Assembly (NCBI GenBank): GCA_900318565.1
Contig: ONLD01000014.1
Span: 56,678 to 94,760 of the forward strand
Length of the DNA: 38,083 bases
Direction of reading: 5' to 3'
Source of the DNA: an uncultured Bacteroidales bacterium
Lineage (GTDB): Bacteria > Bacteroidota > Bacteroidia > Bacteroidales > UBA932
The notes under the pieces are model-generated. The model saw only the letters and a program-made list of their open reading frames with translations, did not search any database and was not told the origin of the DNA. The stretch's first letter is position 1. Each line of letters begins with the position of its first letter. Positions 7,139 to 14,304 of this stretch are shown here, piece after piece. The position numbers and the translations under genes are program-made.

Positions 7139-8806
7139 GTGAAACGACTTGCCTCCCTCGCCGTCCTCGCGCTGCTCGCCCTTCCCTGCCGGCCGCAGCC
7201 AAGCTACACCAACCCCATCCTGCACGCCGACTACAGCGACCCGGACGTGTGCCGCGTCGGGGAGGACTACTGGATGACCGCATCTTCGTTCAACTGCCTT
7301 CCCGGGCTTCCCGTGCTGCATTCGCGGGACCTGGTGCACTGGCGGCTCGTCGGCGCCGCGCTGGACAAATACCCCTTCGGGCGGGAGCGCGTGTGCCACG
7401 GTGACGGCGTCTGGGCCCCTTCAATCCGCTTCCACGACGGCTGGTTCTACATTTTCGCGGGCGACCCCGACCGCGGCATCTTTATGGTGCGTACCCAGGA
7501 CCCGGCAGGGCGCTGGGAGGAGCCCGTGTGGGTATGGCGCGGGAAAGGCGCAATCGACCCCTGCCCGCTTTGGGATGAAGACGGCCGGGCCTGGCTTTCC
7601 CACGCCCTGGCAGGCTCGAGGGCCGGCCTCAAGAGCGTCATCCTCGTCGCTCCGATGGCCCCGGACGGCAAATCCCTGCTCGGCCATGCCCGCATCGTGT
7701 ATGACGGACACGACAGCCAGCCCACCATCGAAGGCACAAAGTTCTACAAGAGAGGAGAATACTATTACATTTTCGCTCCGGCCGGAGGTGTCGCGACGGG
7801 ATGGCAGACGGTACTGCGTTCCGCTTCGCCGTACGGCCCCTGGGAAGAGAAGGTGGTGATGTATGCTCCCAAAGGGAGCGAGGCGCGCTGCAACGGACCT
7901 CACCAGGGGGCCTGGGTGCAGACTCCCCAAGGCGGAGACTGGTTCCTGCATTTCCAGGACAAAGGCGCATACGGACGCATTGTGCACCTTCAGCCCCTGG
8001 AATGGGGCAAAGACGGCTGGCCCGTGGCCGGAGCCCGCGGCAGGAAGGGAGGTCCGGGAGTGCCTGTCCACAGCCAGACGGCTCCCTGCGCGTTTTCCGA
8101 AGCCGGCCCGGCGCAGGAAGGTCCCTACGGCATTTCCCTTGACTGGCAGTATCCCGCCGAGCCCCTCCCCTGGTGGCACTCGGCTCTGCCGGACGGAGGC
8201 ATCAGGCTGTACAGCGTGGAGCAGAATCCGGGATACCGCAACCTCTGGGACTGCCCCAACCTGCTGCAGCAGAAATTCGGAGCCGAGTCTTTCTCGGTCA
8301 GCGCCACCCTCGTGTTCCGTCCCAATCCGGTCCTGCGCGGGGAGACGGCCGGATTTGCCGTAATGGGAGAAGATTATGCCGGCCTCAGGCTGCGGGAGAC
8401 TCCCGAAGGCGCTGCGCTGGAGTATTTCAGCTGCTCTGACGCCTCTTCAGGCAGCGCGGAGGAAGTCTTGCCGCTCGCCCTGCTGCCCTGGGCCGGAAAG
8501 GAGCAGAATTTCCCCTACGCATCGGCGGGCGTCAAGGAAGTGCAGTATCCGGCGGTGCGGGAAGCGCGCCTGTGGGTGCGCCTCAGCGTAAAGCCCCGCT
8601 ACGGCAAGGGAGAATGGGTGCCCGATGCTATGTGCAGTTTCTCCTACAGCACCGACGGAGTGCACTTCACCGAAGCCGCGGAGCCTTTCCGGGCCGCTCC
8701 GGGCCGCTGGATAGGGGCTAAATGGGGATTCTTCTGCAACCGCACCAGGCCCAAGAACGACTCCGGCCGGCTGGACGTACTGCAGCTCCGAATAGAGACT
8801 GACTAA
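7139..8806 (+). CDS. GH43 glycosidase, two-domain (arabinofuranosidase/xylosidase type), exported
   Basis: A 555-residue exported glycosidase. The start is the GTG at 7139, two bases after the upstream stop, which gives a signal peptide (MKRLASLAVLALLALPC); the open frame extends upstream but inside the CPBP gene. The N-terminal five-bladed propeller shows the GH43 triad: Asp34 in YSDPD (base), Asp140 in GAIDPCPLWDEDG (pKa modulator) and Glu198 in TIEGTKF (acid). From about residue 330 a beta-sandwich of the LamG/XynB C-terminal type follows (LLQQKFGAESFSV...). Such two-domain GH43 enzymes remove alpha-L-arabinofuranose or beta-xylose from side chains; here arabinan or arabinoxylan attached to pectin is plausible. 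It ends overlapping the convergent lacI-type gene. It contains the only CATG of the window. Confidence 0.88.
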   Translation: MKRLASLAVLALLALPCRPQPSYTNPILHADYSDPDVCRVGEDYWMTASSFNCLPGLPVLHSRDLVHWRLVGAALDKYPFGRERVCHGDGVWAPSIRFHDGWFYIFAGDPDRGIFMVRTQDPAGRWEEPVWVWRGKGAIDPCPLWDEDGRAWLSHALAGSRAGLKSVILVAPMAPDGKSLLGHARIVYDGHDSQPTIEGTKFYKRGEYYYIFAPAGGVATGWQTVLRSASPYGPWEEKVVMYAPKGSEARCNGPHQGAWVQTPQGGDWFLHFQDKGAYGRIVHLQPLEWGKDGWPVAGARGRKGGPGVPVHSQTAPCAFSEAGPAQEGPYGISLDWQYPAEPLPWWHSALPDGGIRLYSVEQNPGYRNLWDCPNLLQQKFGAESFSVSATLVFRPNPVLRGETAGFAVMGEDYAGLRLRETPEGAALEYFSCSDASSGSAEEVLPLALLPWAGKEQNFPYASAGVKEVQYPAVREARLWVRLSVKPRYGKGEWVPDAMCSFSYSTDGVHFTEAAEPFRAAPGRWIGAKWGFFCNRTRPKNDSGRLDVLQLRIETD

Positions 8807-9855
8807 TAGTATTCCGCGTTGTAGCGCGTCAGGATGTCCATATGCATATAGTTGTCGCGGCGGACGGGATTCTTGCCGAACACTATGTGCTCGCTCAGGG
8901 CCTGTACCGCAAGTGACACCTGCTCATCGGGGTGCTGCGCAATCAAAGTCGATACCGTGCCGCGGCGAAGCGCCGCAATGTTGGCGTCCAGGTTGTCAAA
9001 GCCCACCACCCGGCGCGCCAGGGCCGGATTCCTCTCCAGCCAGGGTACAATCAGGTGGATGCGGGAGTTGAACATCGCGATGTGGTGCGTGCCGGGGAAG
9101 GCGGCGAAAAAGGCGCTGAGTTCCTGGTCCGTGCGGTCCGGGTCGTCGGGATCTACGAACAGGCTCCTTACGATGCAGTCGGGGTTGTGTTCTTCCAGGT
9201 ACGCCTTGAAGCCGGCCCGGCGGTTCACGGTGGGGTCGGACTGGCGCAGGGGGTCGCGCTGCAGGCGGACGACAAGCACTTCATCAACGGGCAGTCCTCC
9301 GGTCAGCTGGTCACCGCAGAGATAGCCGCTCTTGAATTCGGGCAGGCCGAAATACGCCAGATAGCCGTCATCCTCAATTTTGGAGTCGAAAAAAACATAC
9401 GGGATGCCGCGCTTTTTCATATTGTCTATCAGCAACTTGGTCTCATCCCCGAACATAGGGGCGAGCACCACTCCCGCAGGCTCCGATTCGAGCATCTTCT
9501 GCCCCGTGCTCCGGAAAGACGCGATATCTCTCTGGTCGTATTCGAACACTTCCACATCGATGCCGAGGGGGCCGACGATTTCCTTGGCCTTTTCAACGCC
9601 TGCAACCGCTACGCTCCAGAATGAGCCCCGCCCGTGGACAGGTATCAGAAGCGCCACGCTCCTGGCGGAGCCGCGGGCCAGCATCGAAGCGTACAGATTG
9701 GGTTCGTAGCCAAGTTCGTCGATTGCCGCCATTACCTTGGCATAACTCTTCTTAGAGACTTCGCCGCGGTTATGCAGCACCCTGTCCACCGTCCCTTTCG
9801 AGAGTCCGGTGATGCGGGCGATATCCATTATCGTGGGTTTTTCATTCTGGGACAT
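8803..9855 (-). CDS. LacI-family transcriptional regulator
   Basis: A 350-residue regulator. An N-terminal helix-turn-helix (TIMDIARITGLSKGTVDRVL, residues 8-27) and the hinge helix segment are followed by a type I periplasmic-binding-protein-like sensor domain. The start is the ATG at 9853-9855; an in-frame TTG six codons earlier lies at the predicted transcription start and is unlikely. It is divergent from the 26.7-kb pectin operon, with two CGTGCACG palindromes between the two promoters, so it probably represses the operon and itself. A sugar acid or short pectic oligosaccharide is the expected inducer (inference). The 3' end overlaps the convergent GH43 stop by a few bases, with no room for a terminator. 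Confidence 0.9.
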   Translation of the reverse strand: MSQNEKPTIMDIARITGLSKGTVDRVLHNRGEVSKKSYAKVMAAIDELGYEPNLYASMLARGSARSVALLIPVHGRGSFWSVAVAGVEKAKEIVGPLGIDVEVFEYDQRDIASFRSTGQKMLESEPAGVVLAPMFGDETKLLIDNMKKRGIPYVFFDSKIEDDGYLAYFGLPEFKSGYLCGDQLTGGLPVDEVLVVRLQRDPLRQSDPTVNRRAGFKAYLEEHNPDCIVRSLFVDPDDPDRTDQELSAFFAAFPGTHHIAMFNSRIHLIVPWLERNPALARRVVGFDNLDANIAALRRGTVSTLIAQHPDEQVSLAVQALSEHIVFGKNPVRRDNYMHMDILTRYNAEYY

Positions 9856-9875
9856 ATCGCAGGTTTTATCCAAGG

Positions 9876-9883
9876 CAAAATTA
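9876..9883 (-). promoter_or_regulatory. -7 box TAATTTTG for the lacI-type gene
   Basis: On the minus strand TAATTTTG matches TAnnTTTG. Transcription would start near 9870, about 15 bases before the ATG at 9855. The matching -33 position falls near 9902, inside the upstream palindrome, which fits autoregulation. Confidence 0.5.
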
Positions 9884-9901
9884 ATAAAAAATTTTAATTA
9901 C

Positions 9902-9915
9902 CGTGCACGTGCACG
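9902..9915. promoter_or_regulatory. Operator candidate O1, 14-base perfect palindrome
   Basis: CGTGCACGTGCACG is its own reverse complement and contains two overlapping copies of CGTGCACG. With its left flank it shares TTACCGTGCACG with the second site exactly 30 bases downstream. It covers the -33 position of the lacI-type promoter. LacI-family proteins bind such palindromes with a central CpG or GC step. Confidence 0.65.
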
Positions 9916-9930
9916 AAAAATTTTCCGTTA

Positions 9931-9940
9931 CCGTGCACGG
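9931..9940. promoter_or_regulatory. Operator candidate O2, 10-base perfect palindrome
   Basis: CCGTGCACGG is a perfect palindrome, preceded by TTA as in the first site. Its centre is 30 bases (about three helical turns) from the centre of the first CGTGCACG copy, so two dimers could sit on the same DNA face. It covers the -33 position of the pectin-operon promoter. Confidence 0.65.
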
Positions 9941-9956
9941 AATTCAAAAATTATTG

Positions 9957-9964
9957 TATATTTG
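9957..9964 (+). promoter_or_regulatory. -7 box TATATTTG of the pectin operon
   Basis: TATATTTG is a perfect TAnnTTTG match. Transcription should start near 9970, leaving about 20 bases before the ATG at 9990. It is the only convincing promoter I find for the 16 co-directional genes that follow. Confidence 0.65.
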
Positions 9965-9989
9965 CAACCGGACACTATAATAATAATCA

Positions 9990-11459
9990 ATGAATTGCCT
10001 TCTGAAATCAATGCTTTTCGCGGCCTCCGCCCTGGTGGCAGCGGCCTGCGGCGGCCCTGCAGACCAGTTTGAGGCCGTTTATGACGGTCTTCCCTTCGAT
10101 ATGCCGAGAGTCCAGGCCCCCTCGATTCCGGAGCGTTCGGTCAGCATCGCGGACTACGGCGCCGTCGGCGACGGCGTGACGGACAACACCCGCTCTTTCG
10201 CCGAAGCTCTCGATTATCTCGCATCCAAAGGAGGCGGCCGCCTGACGGTGCCCGCCGGCATCTGGCTGACCGGCCCCATAGGGCTCGGCAGCTGCACGGA
10301 ACTGCACCTCGAAAAGGAAGCCATCCTCGTGTTCAATCCCGACCGGGACCTCTACCCCATCATTGACACCAACTTCGAGGGACTTGACGTCCGCCGCTGC
10401 CTCTCCCCCATCCACGCCGAAGACGCACACGACATCGCAATCACCGGCGAGGGCATCATCGACGGGGCGGGAGACGCCTGGAGGGAAGTCAAGCGCCGCA
10501 AAGTGTCCGACGACCAGTGGAAGCGCATCATCGCCCGCGGAGGTTTCGTGCCCGAAGACCAGAAAGGCTGGTACCCCGACGAGGGCTACTACAAGGCCCG
10601 TCTGACCGCAGGTTCGCTGAACCTTCCCGACGCCTCCCTGGACGAAAACGAAATCAAGTCTTTCCTGCGCCCCGTGATGGTGTCGCTGCGCGGCTGCAAG
10701 AGGGTGCTGCTCGAAGGCTGCACCTTCCAGAACTCCCCTTGCTGGAACATCCACCCGCTGTGGTGCGACCACCTCATAATCCGCGGCATCAACGTACGCA
10801 ACCCCCATTATTCGACCAACGGTGACGGCATCGACATCGACGCCTGCACCAACGTCGTCCTGACCGGTTCGACCTTCGACGTGGGCGACGATGCCATCTG
10901 CATCAAGTCCGGCAAGGACGAAGACGGCCGCAGGCACGCCCGGAAATGCGCAAATCTCATAATCTCCGACTGCACGGTCTATCACGGCCACGGCGGCTTC
11001 GTCATCGGCAGCGAGATGTCCGGAGGCGTGGAGAATATCCTCGTGCGCGGCTGCCGTTTCATCGGCACCGACGTGGGCCTGCGCTTCAAGAGCACCCGCG
11101 GCAGAGGCGGTCTCGTCAAAGACATCTGGTGCCGCGACATCTATATGAAAGACATTGTCTCCTACGGAGTTATCTTCAATCTTTACTACGCAGGCGTGGC
11201 CGCGACGGATATGTCCGGGGACGCCAAGTCCGACCTGCAGCCCGTGGACGAGACTACCCCTGAATTCCGCGACTGCCACTTCAGCGGCCTCGTGTGCGCC
11301 GGAGCCGACCAGGCAATCTACGTCAACGGCCTGCCGGAGCAGCCTGTACGCGGCCTGGACTTCACCGACTGCTGCTTCAGCGCCAAGAAAGGCGCCGAGG
11401 TGCATTTTGCAGAAGACGTCAGTTTTGATAATGTCACCGTGAACGGAGAAAAATTATGA
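9990..11459 (+). CDS. GH28 polygalacturonase-family glycosidase, lipoprotein
   Basis: A 489-residue inverting glycosidase with a right-handed beta-helix. A lipoprotein signal ends at ALVAAAC (Cys20). GH28 motifs appear in order: STNGDGIDID (Asn277, Asp279), VGDDAICIKSG (Asp300, Asp301), HGHGGFVIGSE (His334) and LRFKSTRGRGG (Arg365, Lys367). The substitution of G for T in NGD, and the YGAVGDGVTDNT entry motif at residues 56-67, are common in Bacteroidota GH28 exo-enzymes. It should hydrolyse galacturonan or rhamnogalacturonan ends at the surface or in the periplasm; endo- and exo-activity cannot be separated by eye. It is the first gene behind the regulated promoter and overlaps the next gene by four bases. 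Confidence 0.93.
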   Translation: MNCLLKSMLFAASALVAAACGGPADQFEAVYDGLPFDMPRVQAPSIPERSVSIADYGAVGDGVTDNTRSFAEALDYLASKGGGRLTVPAGIWLTGPIGLGSCTELHLEKEAILVFNPDRDLYPIIDTNFEGLDVRRCLSPIHAEDAHDIAITGEGIIDGAGDAWREVKRRKVSDDQWKRIIARGGFVPEDQKGWYPDEGYYKARLTAGSLNLPDASLDENEIKSFLRPVMVSLRGCKRVLLEGCTFQNSPCWNIHPLWCDHLIIRGINVRNPHYSTNGDGIDIDACTNVVLTGSTFDVGDDAICIKSGKDEDGRRHARKCANLIISDCTVYHGHGGFVIGSEMSGGVENILVRGCRFIGTDVGLRFKSTRGRGGLVKDIWCRDIYMKDIVSYGVIFNLYYAGVAATDMSGDAKSDLQPVDETTPEFRDCHFSGLVCAGADQAIYVNGLPEQPVRGLDFTDCCFSAKKGAEVHFAEDVSFDNVTVNGEKL

Positions 11460-13138
11460 TGAAAAGACTGTTTCCTGCGGCTTTTGCCGCCCTCTGGCTG
11501 ATTTGCAGCTCCTTCACCATCCATCTGATGGGAGACAGCACTATGGCCGAGAAAGACCTCTCCAAAGGCAATCCCGAGAGGGGCTGGGGTATGATGTTCC
11601 AGAACTTCCTGGATTCGGAAGTGAAGGTAATCAACTACGCCCAGAACGGACGCAGCACCAAGAGCTTCATCGACAAAGGCCTCTGGGCCAAGGTCTATGA
11701 GGCCGTACGCCCCGGAGACTACGTATTCATCGAATTCGGACACAACGACTCCAAAGAATCCGACCCCGAGCGCTACGCCGCTCCCTGGGGAGCATATCAG
11801 GACAACCTTCGCATCTTTATCAAGGGCGTGCGCGAGAAAGGCGGCACCCCTGTTCTCCTCACCCCTGTCGCCCGCCGCTGGTTCAAGGAAGGCAAGCTCG
11901 ACCGCGGATGCCACGGGGAGTACCCCGCCGCTATGAAGCAGGTGGCGGAGCAGGAAGGAGTGACTCTCCTGGACGTAACCACCCCTACCCTGGACTGGAT
12001 AGAGGGCCTGGGAGATGAAGCCTCGAGGCCTTACTTTATGCACCTCGCCCCCGGCCGCTACGCCTGCGCCCCCGACGGCAAGACCGACAACACCCACACC
12101 GTCGCTTCCGGAGCCCGCAAGGTGACTGAAATCGTGTGCGGTCTCATCAAGGAGCAGCTGCCCGAAATCGCCCCGCACCTCGTGCGCTACGACATCGTGG
12201 TGTCCGGCGACGGCCACGGCGACTATATGACCGTACAGGAAGCCATCAACACCTGTCCCGACTACAGCCACAAGGAAATCACGCACATCCTGATACGCAA
12301 GGGCATCTATAAAGAGATGGTCAACATCCCGCACACCAAGTTCCGCCTGCATATCAAGGGCGAGGATGCGGACGAGACCGTCATCACCTGCGGAAAATAC
12401 GCCCGCCAGAACTGGCCGGGAAGGGATTTTGCCGTCGGCACGTCAGGCAGCGCCAGCATCTACATCCACGCCAGCTACATCACCTTCGAAGACCTGACCT
12501 TCGAGAACAGCGCCGGCGAGGGCAAGGAAATCGGACAGGCCGTGGCAGTGTTCACGGACGGAGACTTCCTGTTCTTCAAGGGCTGCCGCTTCCTCGGCAA
12601 CCAGGACACGCTCTATACCTACGGGCGCTACGGCAAATTCGGAGGCATCAAGCGCAACTACTTCCTGGACTGCTACATTGAAGGCACCACCGATTTCATC
12701 TTCGGCACCTCCATCGCATACTTCGAGAACTGCACGATTCATTCGAAGAAAAACAGCTACGTGACCGCTGCCTCGACCCTGCAGGGCCAGAAATACGGCT
12801 ACGTCTTCAAGGACTGCACCCTCACGGCGGAGCCCGGAATCGACAAGGTGTACCTCGGACGGCCCTGGGGCGCCTACGCCAAGACGGTTTTCATCCACTG
12901 CAACCTCGGCCCCCACATCGTGCCTGAAGGATGGCACGACTGGGAGAAGGAAGGAAAGCCCGACACCAAGAAGAATTCCTACTACGCTGAATACGACAAC
13001 TACGGCCCCGGTGCCGCAGGCCCGAGGGTGAAGTGGTCCAAGAAACTTAACGCCAGGAAGGCCGCGGAGTACAGCTTCGAGAAAGTGATGTACCAAAAAG
13101 AAGACGGCATTATCTGGAATCCCTACGAGAACCGATGA
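11456..13138 (+). CDS. Two-domain pectin esterase: CE12 acetylesterase + CE8 methylesterase
   Basis: A 560-residue exported protein with two esterase domains. Residues about 22-235 form an SGNH/GDSL domain like rhamnogalacturonan acetylesterase (CE12): GDST with Ser28, the block EFGHND (residues 93-98), and DNTH with Asp211 and His214. Residues about 245-555 form a CE8 pectin methylesterase beta-helix: Gln361 in GQAVAV, Asp384 in GNQDTLY, Asp413 in GTTDFIFG and Arg469 in YLGRPW, all intact. One secreted polypeptide would thus remove both acetyl and methyl groups before lyase or hydrolase attack. A short hydrophobic start (MMKRLFPAAFAALWLICSS) is the signal. The start overlaps the GH28 stop, and the next start overlaps its own stop. 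Confidence 0.93.
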   Translation: MMKRLFPAAFAALWLICSSFTIHLMGDSTMAEKDLSKGNPERGWGMMFQNFLDSEVKVINYAQNGRSTKSFIDKGLWAKVYEAVRPGDYVFIEFGHNDSKESDPERYAAPWGAYQDNLRIFIKGVREKGGTPVLLTPVARRWFKEGKLDRGCHGEYPAAMKQVAEQEGVTLLDVTTPTLDWIEGLGDEASRPYFMHLAPGRYACAPDGKTDNTHTVASGARKVTEIVCGLIKEQLPEIAPHLVRYDIVVSGDGHGDYMTVQEAINTCPDYSHKEITHILIRKGIYKEMVNIPHTKFRLHIKGEDADETVITCGKYARQNWPGRDFAVGTSGSASIYIHASYITFEDLTFENSAGEGKEIGQAVAVFTDGDFLFFKGCRFLGNQDTLYTYGRYGKFGGIKRNYFLDCYIEGTTDFIFGTSIAYFENCTIHSKKNSYVTAASTLQGQKYGYVFKDCTLTAEPGIDKVYLGRPWGAYAKTVFIHCNLGPHIVPEGWHDWEKEGKPDTKKNSYYAEYDNYGPGAAGPRVKWSKKLNARKAAEYSFEKVMYQKEDGIIWNPYENR

Positions 13139-14304
13139 AGAAATTACTGATAATAACTGCGTTAGCCTTGACCGCCTGTACGGCCGAGGCGCCGCTGTAT
13201 TTGGAGGTAGCCCGCAGCGAAATGTCCCGCTGCCCCGAAGGGAGCTATATCGACTCCCAGAACGGCAATCTCAAGTGGAACTACACCACCGGGCTCGAGC
13301 TCAAGGCCCTGCTGGACGCTTACTCCGCCGCCGGCTCCCGGGATGACTCCATACTGAAGTACGCGGACGCCTGGTACGATGCGGTCATCGACTCGGCGGG
13401 AGCCATCGGAGGGAAATACAAGAAATCCAATTATTCCCTTGACCACATCTGCCCAGGCAACACCCTCTTCGACCTGTATGAGCTGACCGGCAAGGAGAAG
13501 TACCGCAAGGCTATGGACTCCTTGTACGTGCAGCTCCGGGAGCAGCCCCGCAACGCCGAGGGCGGCTTCTGGCACAAAAAAATCTATCCCGGCCAGATGT
13601 GGCTGGACGGGCTTTATATGGCGGAGCCTTTCTACGCCCGCTACACTATGAGCTATCTGGACGGCACGGAGAAGCAGGACAACATCAAAGACATCATCCA
13701 TCAGTTCTCCCTCGCCTACGAGCATTGCTATGACCCTGCGACCGGACTTCTCCGGCACGCCTGGGATGCCGACGGCTCTATGTTCTGGTCCGCCCCCCGG
13801 ACCGGCCAGTCCGCCCACGCCTGGGGCAGGGCCCTCGGATGGTATTGTATGGCACTCGTGGACGTGATTGACATCCTCGGGCAAGAGAACAGCCGGGAGC
13901 TTGTCGAAATATTGTGCTCCCTGTTCCGGAGCCTCAGAGAGAACGCTGACCCCTTGACGGGGCTGTGGTTCCAGGTGCTTGACCGTCCCGGCGAGGAAGG
14001 CAACTACCTTGAAGCGACTTGCTGCGCTATGTTCAGTTACGCCCTCTCAAAGGCCGTCAACATAGGCGTGTATTCCGACAGGCGCTATGCCGCAGAAGTG
14101 TACCGCAAGACAGTCAGGCAGTTCGTCACCCGCGACAGCCAGGGTCTCGTAAACCTGGAGCGCTGCTGTGAGGTGGCCGGCCTCGGCGGCAAGGACAATC
14201 GCAGCGGAGACTATGATTATTACATACACGAGCGCGTGCGCGCGAATGACCCCAAGGGCATAGGTCCGCTGATATGGGCATCCATCGAATCTGAAAAGCT
14301 ATGA
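13135..14304 (+). CDS. GH105 unsaturated rhamnogalacturonyl/galacturonyl hydrolase, lipoprotein
   Basis: A 389-residue (alpha/alpha)6-barrel hydrolase that removes the 4,5-unsaturated uronate left at chain ends by pectate or rhamnogalacturonan lyases. The signature YPGQMWLDGLYMAEPF (residues 151-166) contains Asp158, equivalent to the catalytic Asp of YteR. It is followed by AHAWGRALGWY and NYLEATC, also typical. A lipoprotein signal ends at LALTAC (Cys15), so this enzyme acts outside the cytoplasm. That matters for the pathway: the unsaturated uronate, which rearranges to 5-keto-4-deoxyuronate, would be released in the periplasm or at the surface, where the exported KduI could meet it. Four-base ATGA overlaps at both ends indicate translational coupling. 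Confidence 0.93.
   Translation: MKKLLIITALALTACTAEAPLYLEVARSEMSRCPEGSYIDSQNGNLKWNYTTGLELKALLDAYSAAGSRDDSILKYADAWYDAVIDSAGAIGGKYKKSNYSLDHICPGNTLFDLYELTGKEKYRKAMDSLYVQLREQPRNAEGGFWHKKIYPGQMWLDGLYMAEPFYARYTMSYLDGTEKQDNIKDIIHQFSLAYEHCYDPATGLLRHAWDADGSMFWSAPRTGQSAHAWGRALGWYCMALVDVIDILGQENSRELVEILCSLFRSLRENADPLTGLWFQVLDRPGEEGNYLEATCCAMFSYALSKAVNIGVYSDRRYAAEVYRKTVRQFVTRDSQGLVNLERCCEVAGLGGKDNRSGDYDYYIHERVRANDPKGIGPLIWASIESEKL

Noticed and set aside
9861-9873. TTG start six codons upstream for the LacI-type regulator
   Set aside because: The predicted transcription start (about 9870) would leave no leader, and the ATG at 9855 puts the helix-turn-helix at the usual distance from the N-terminus.
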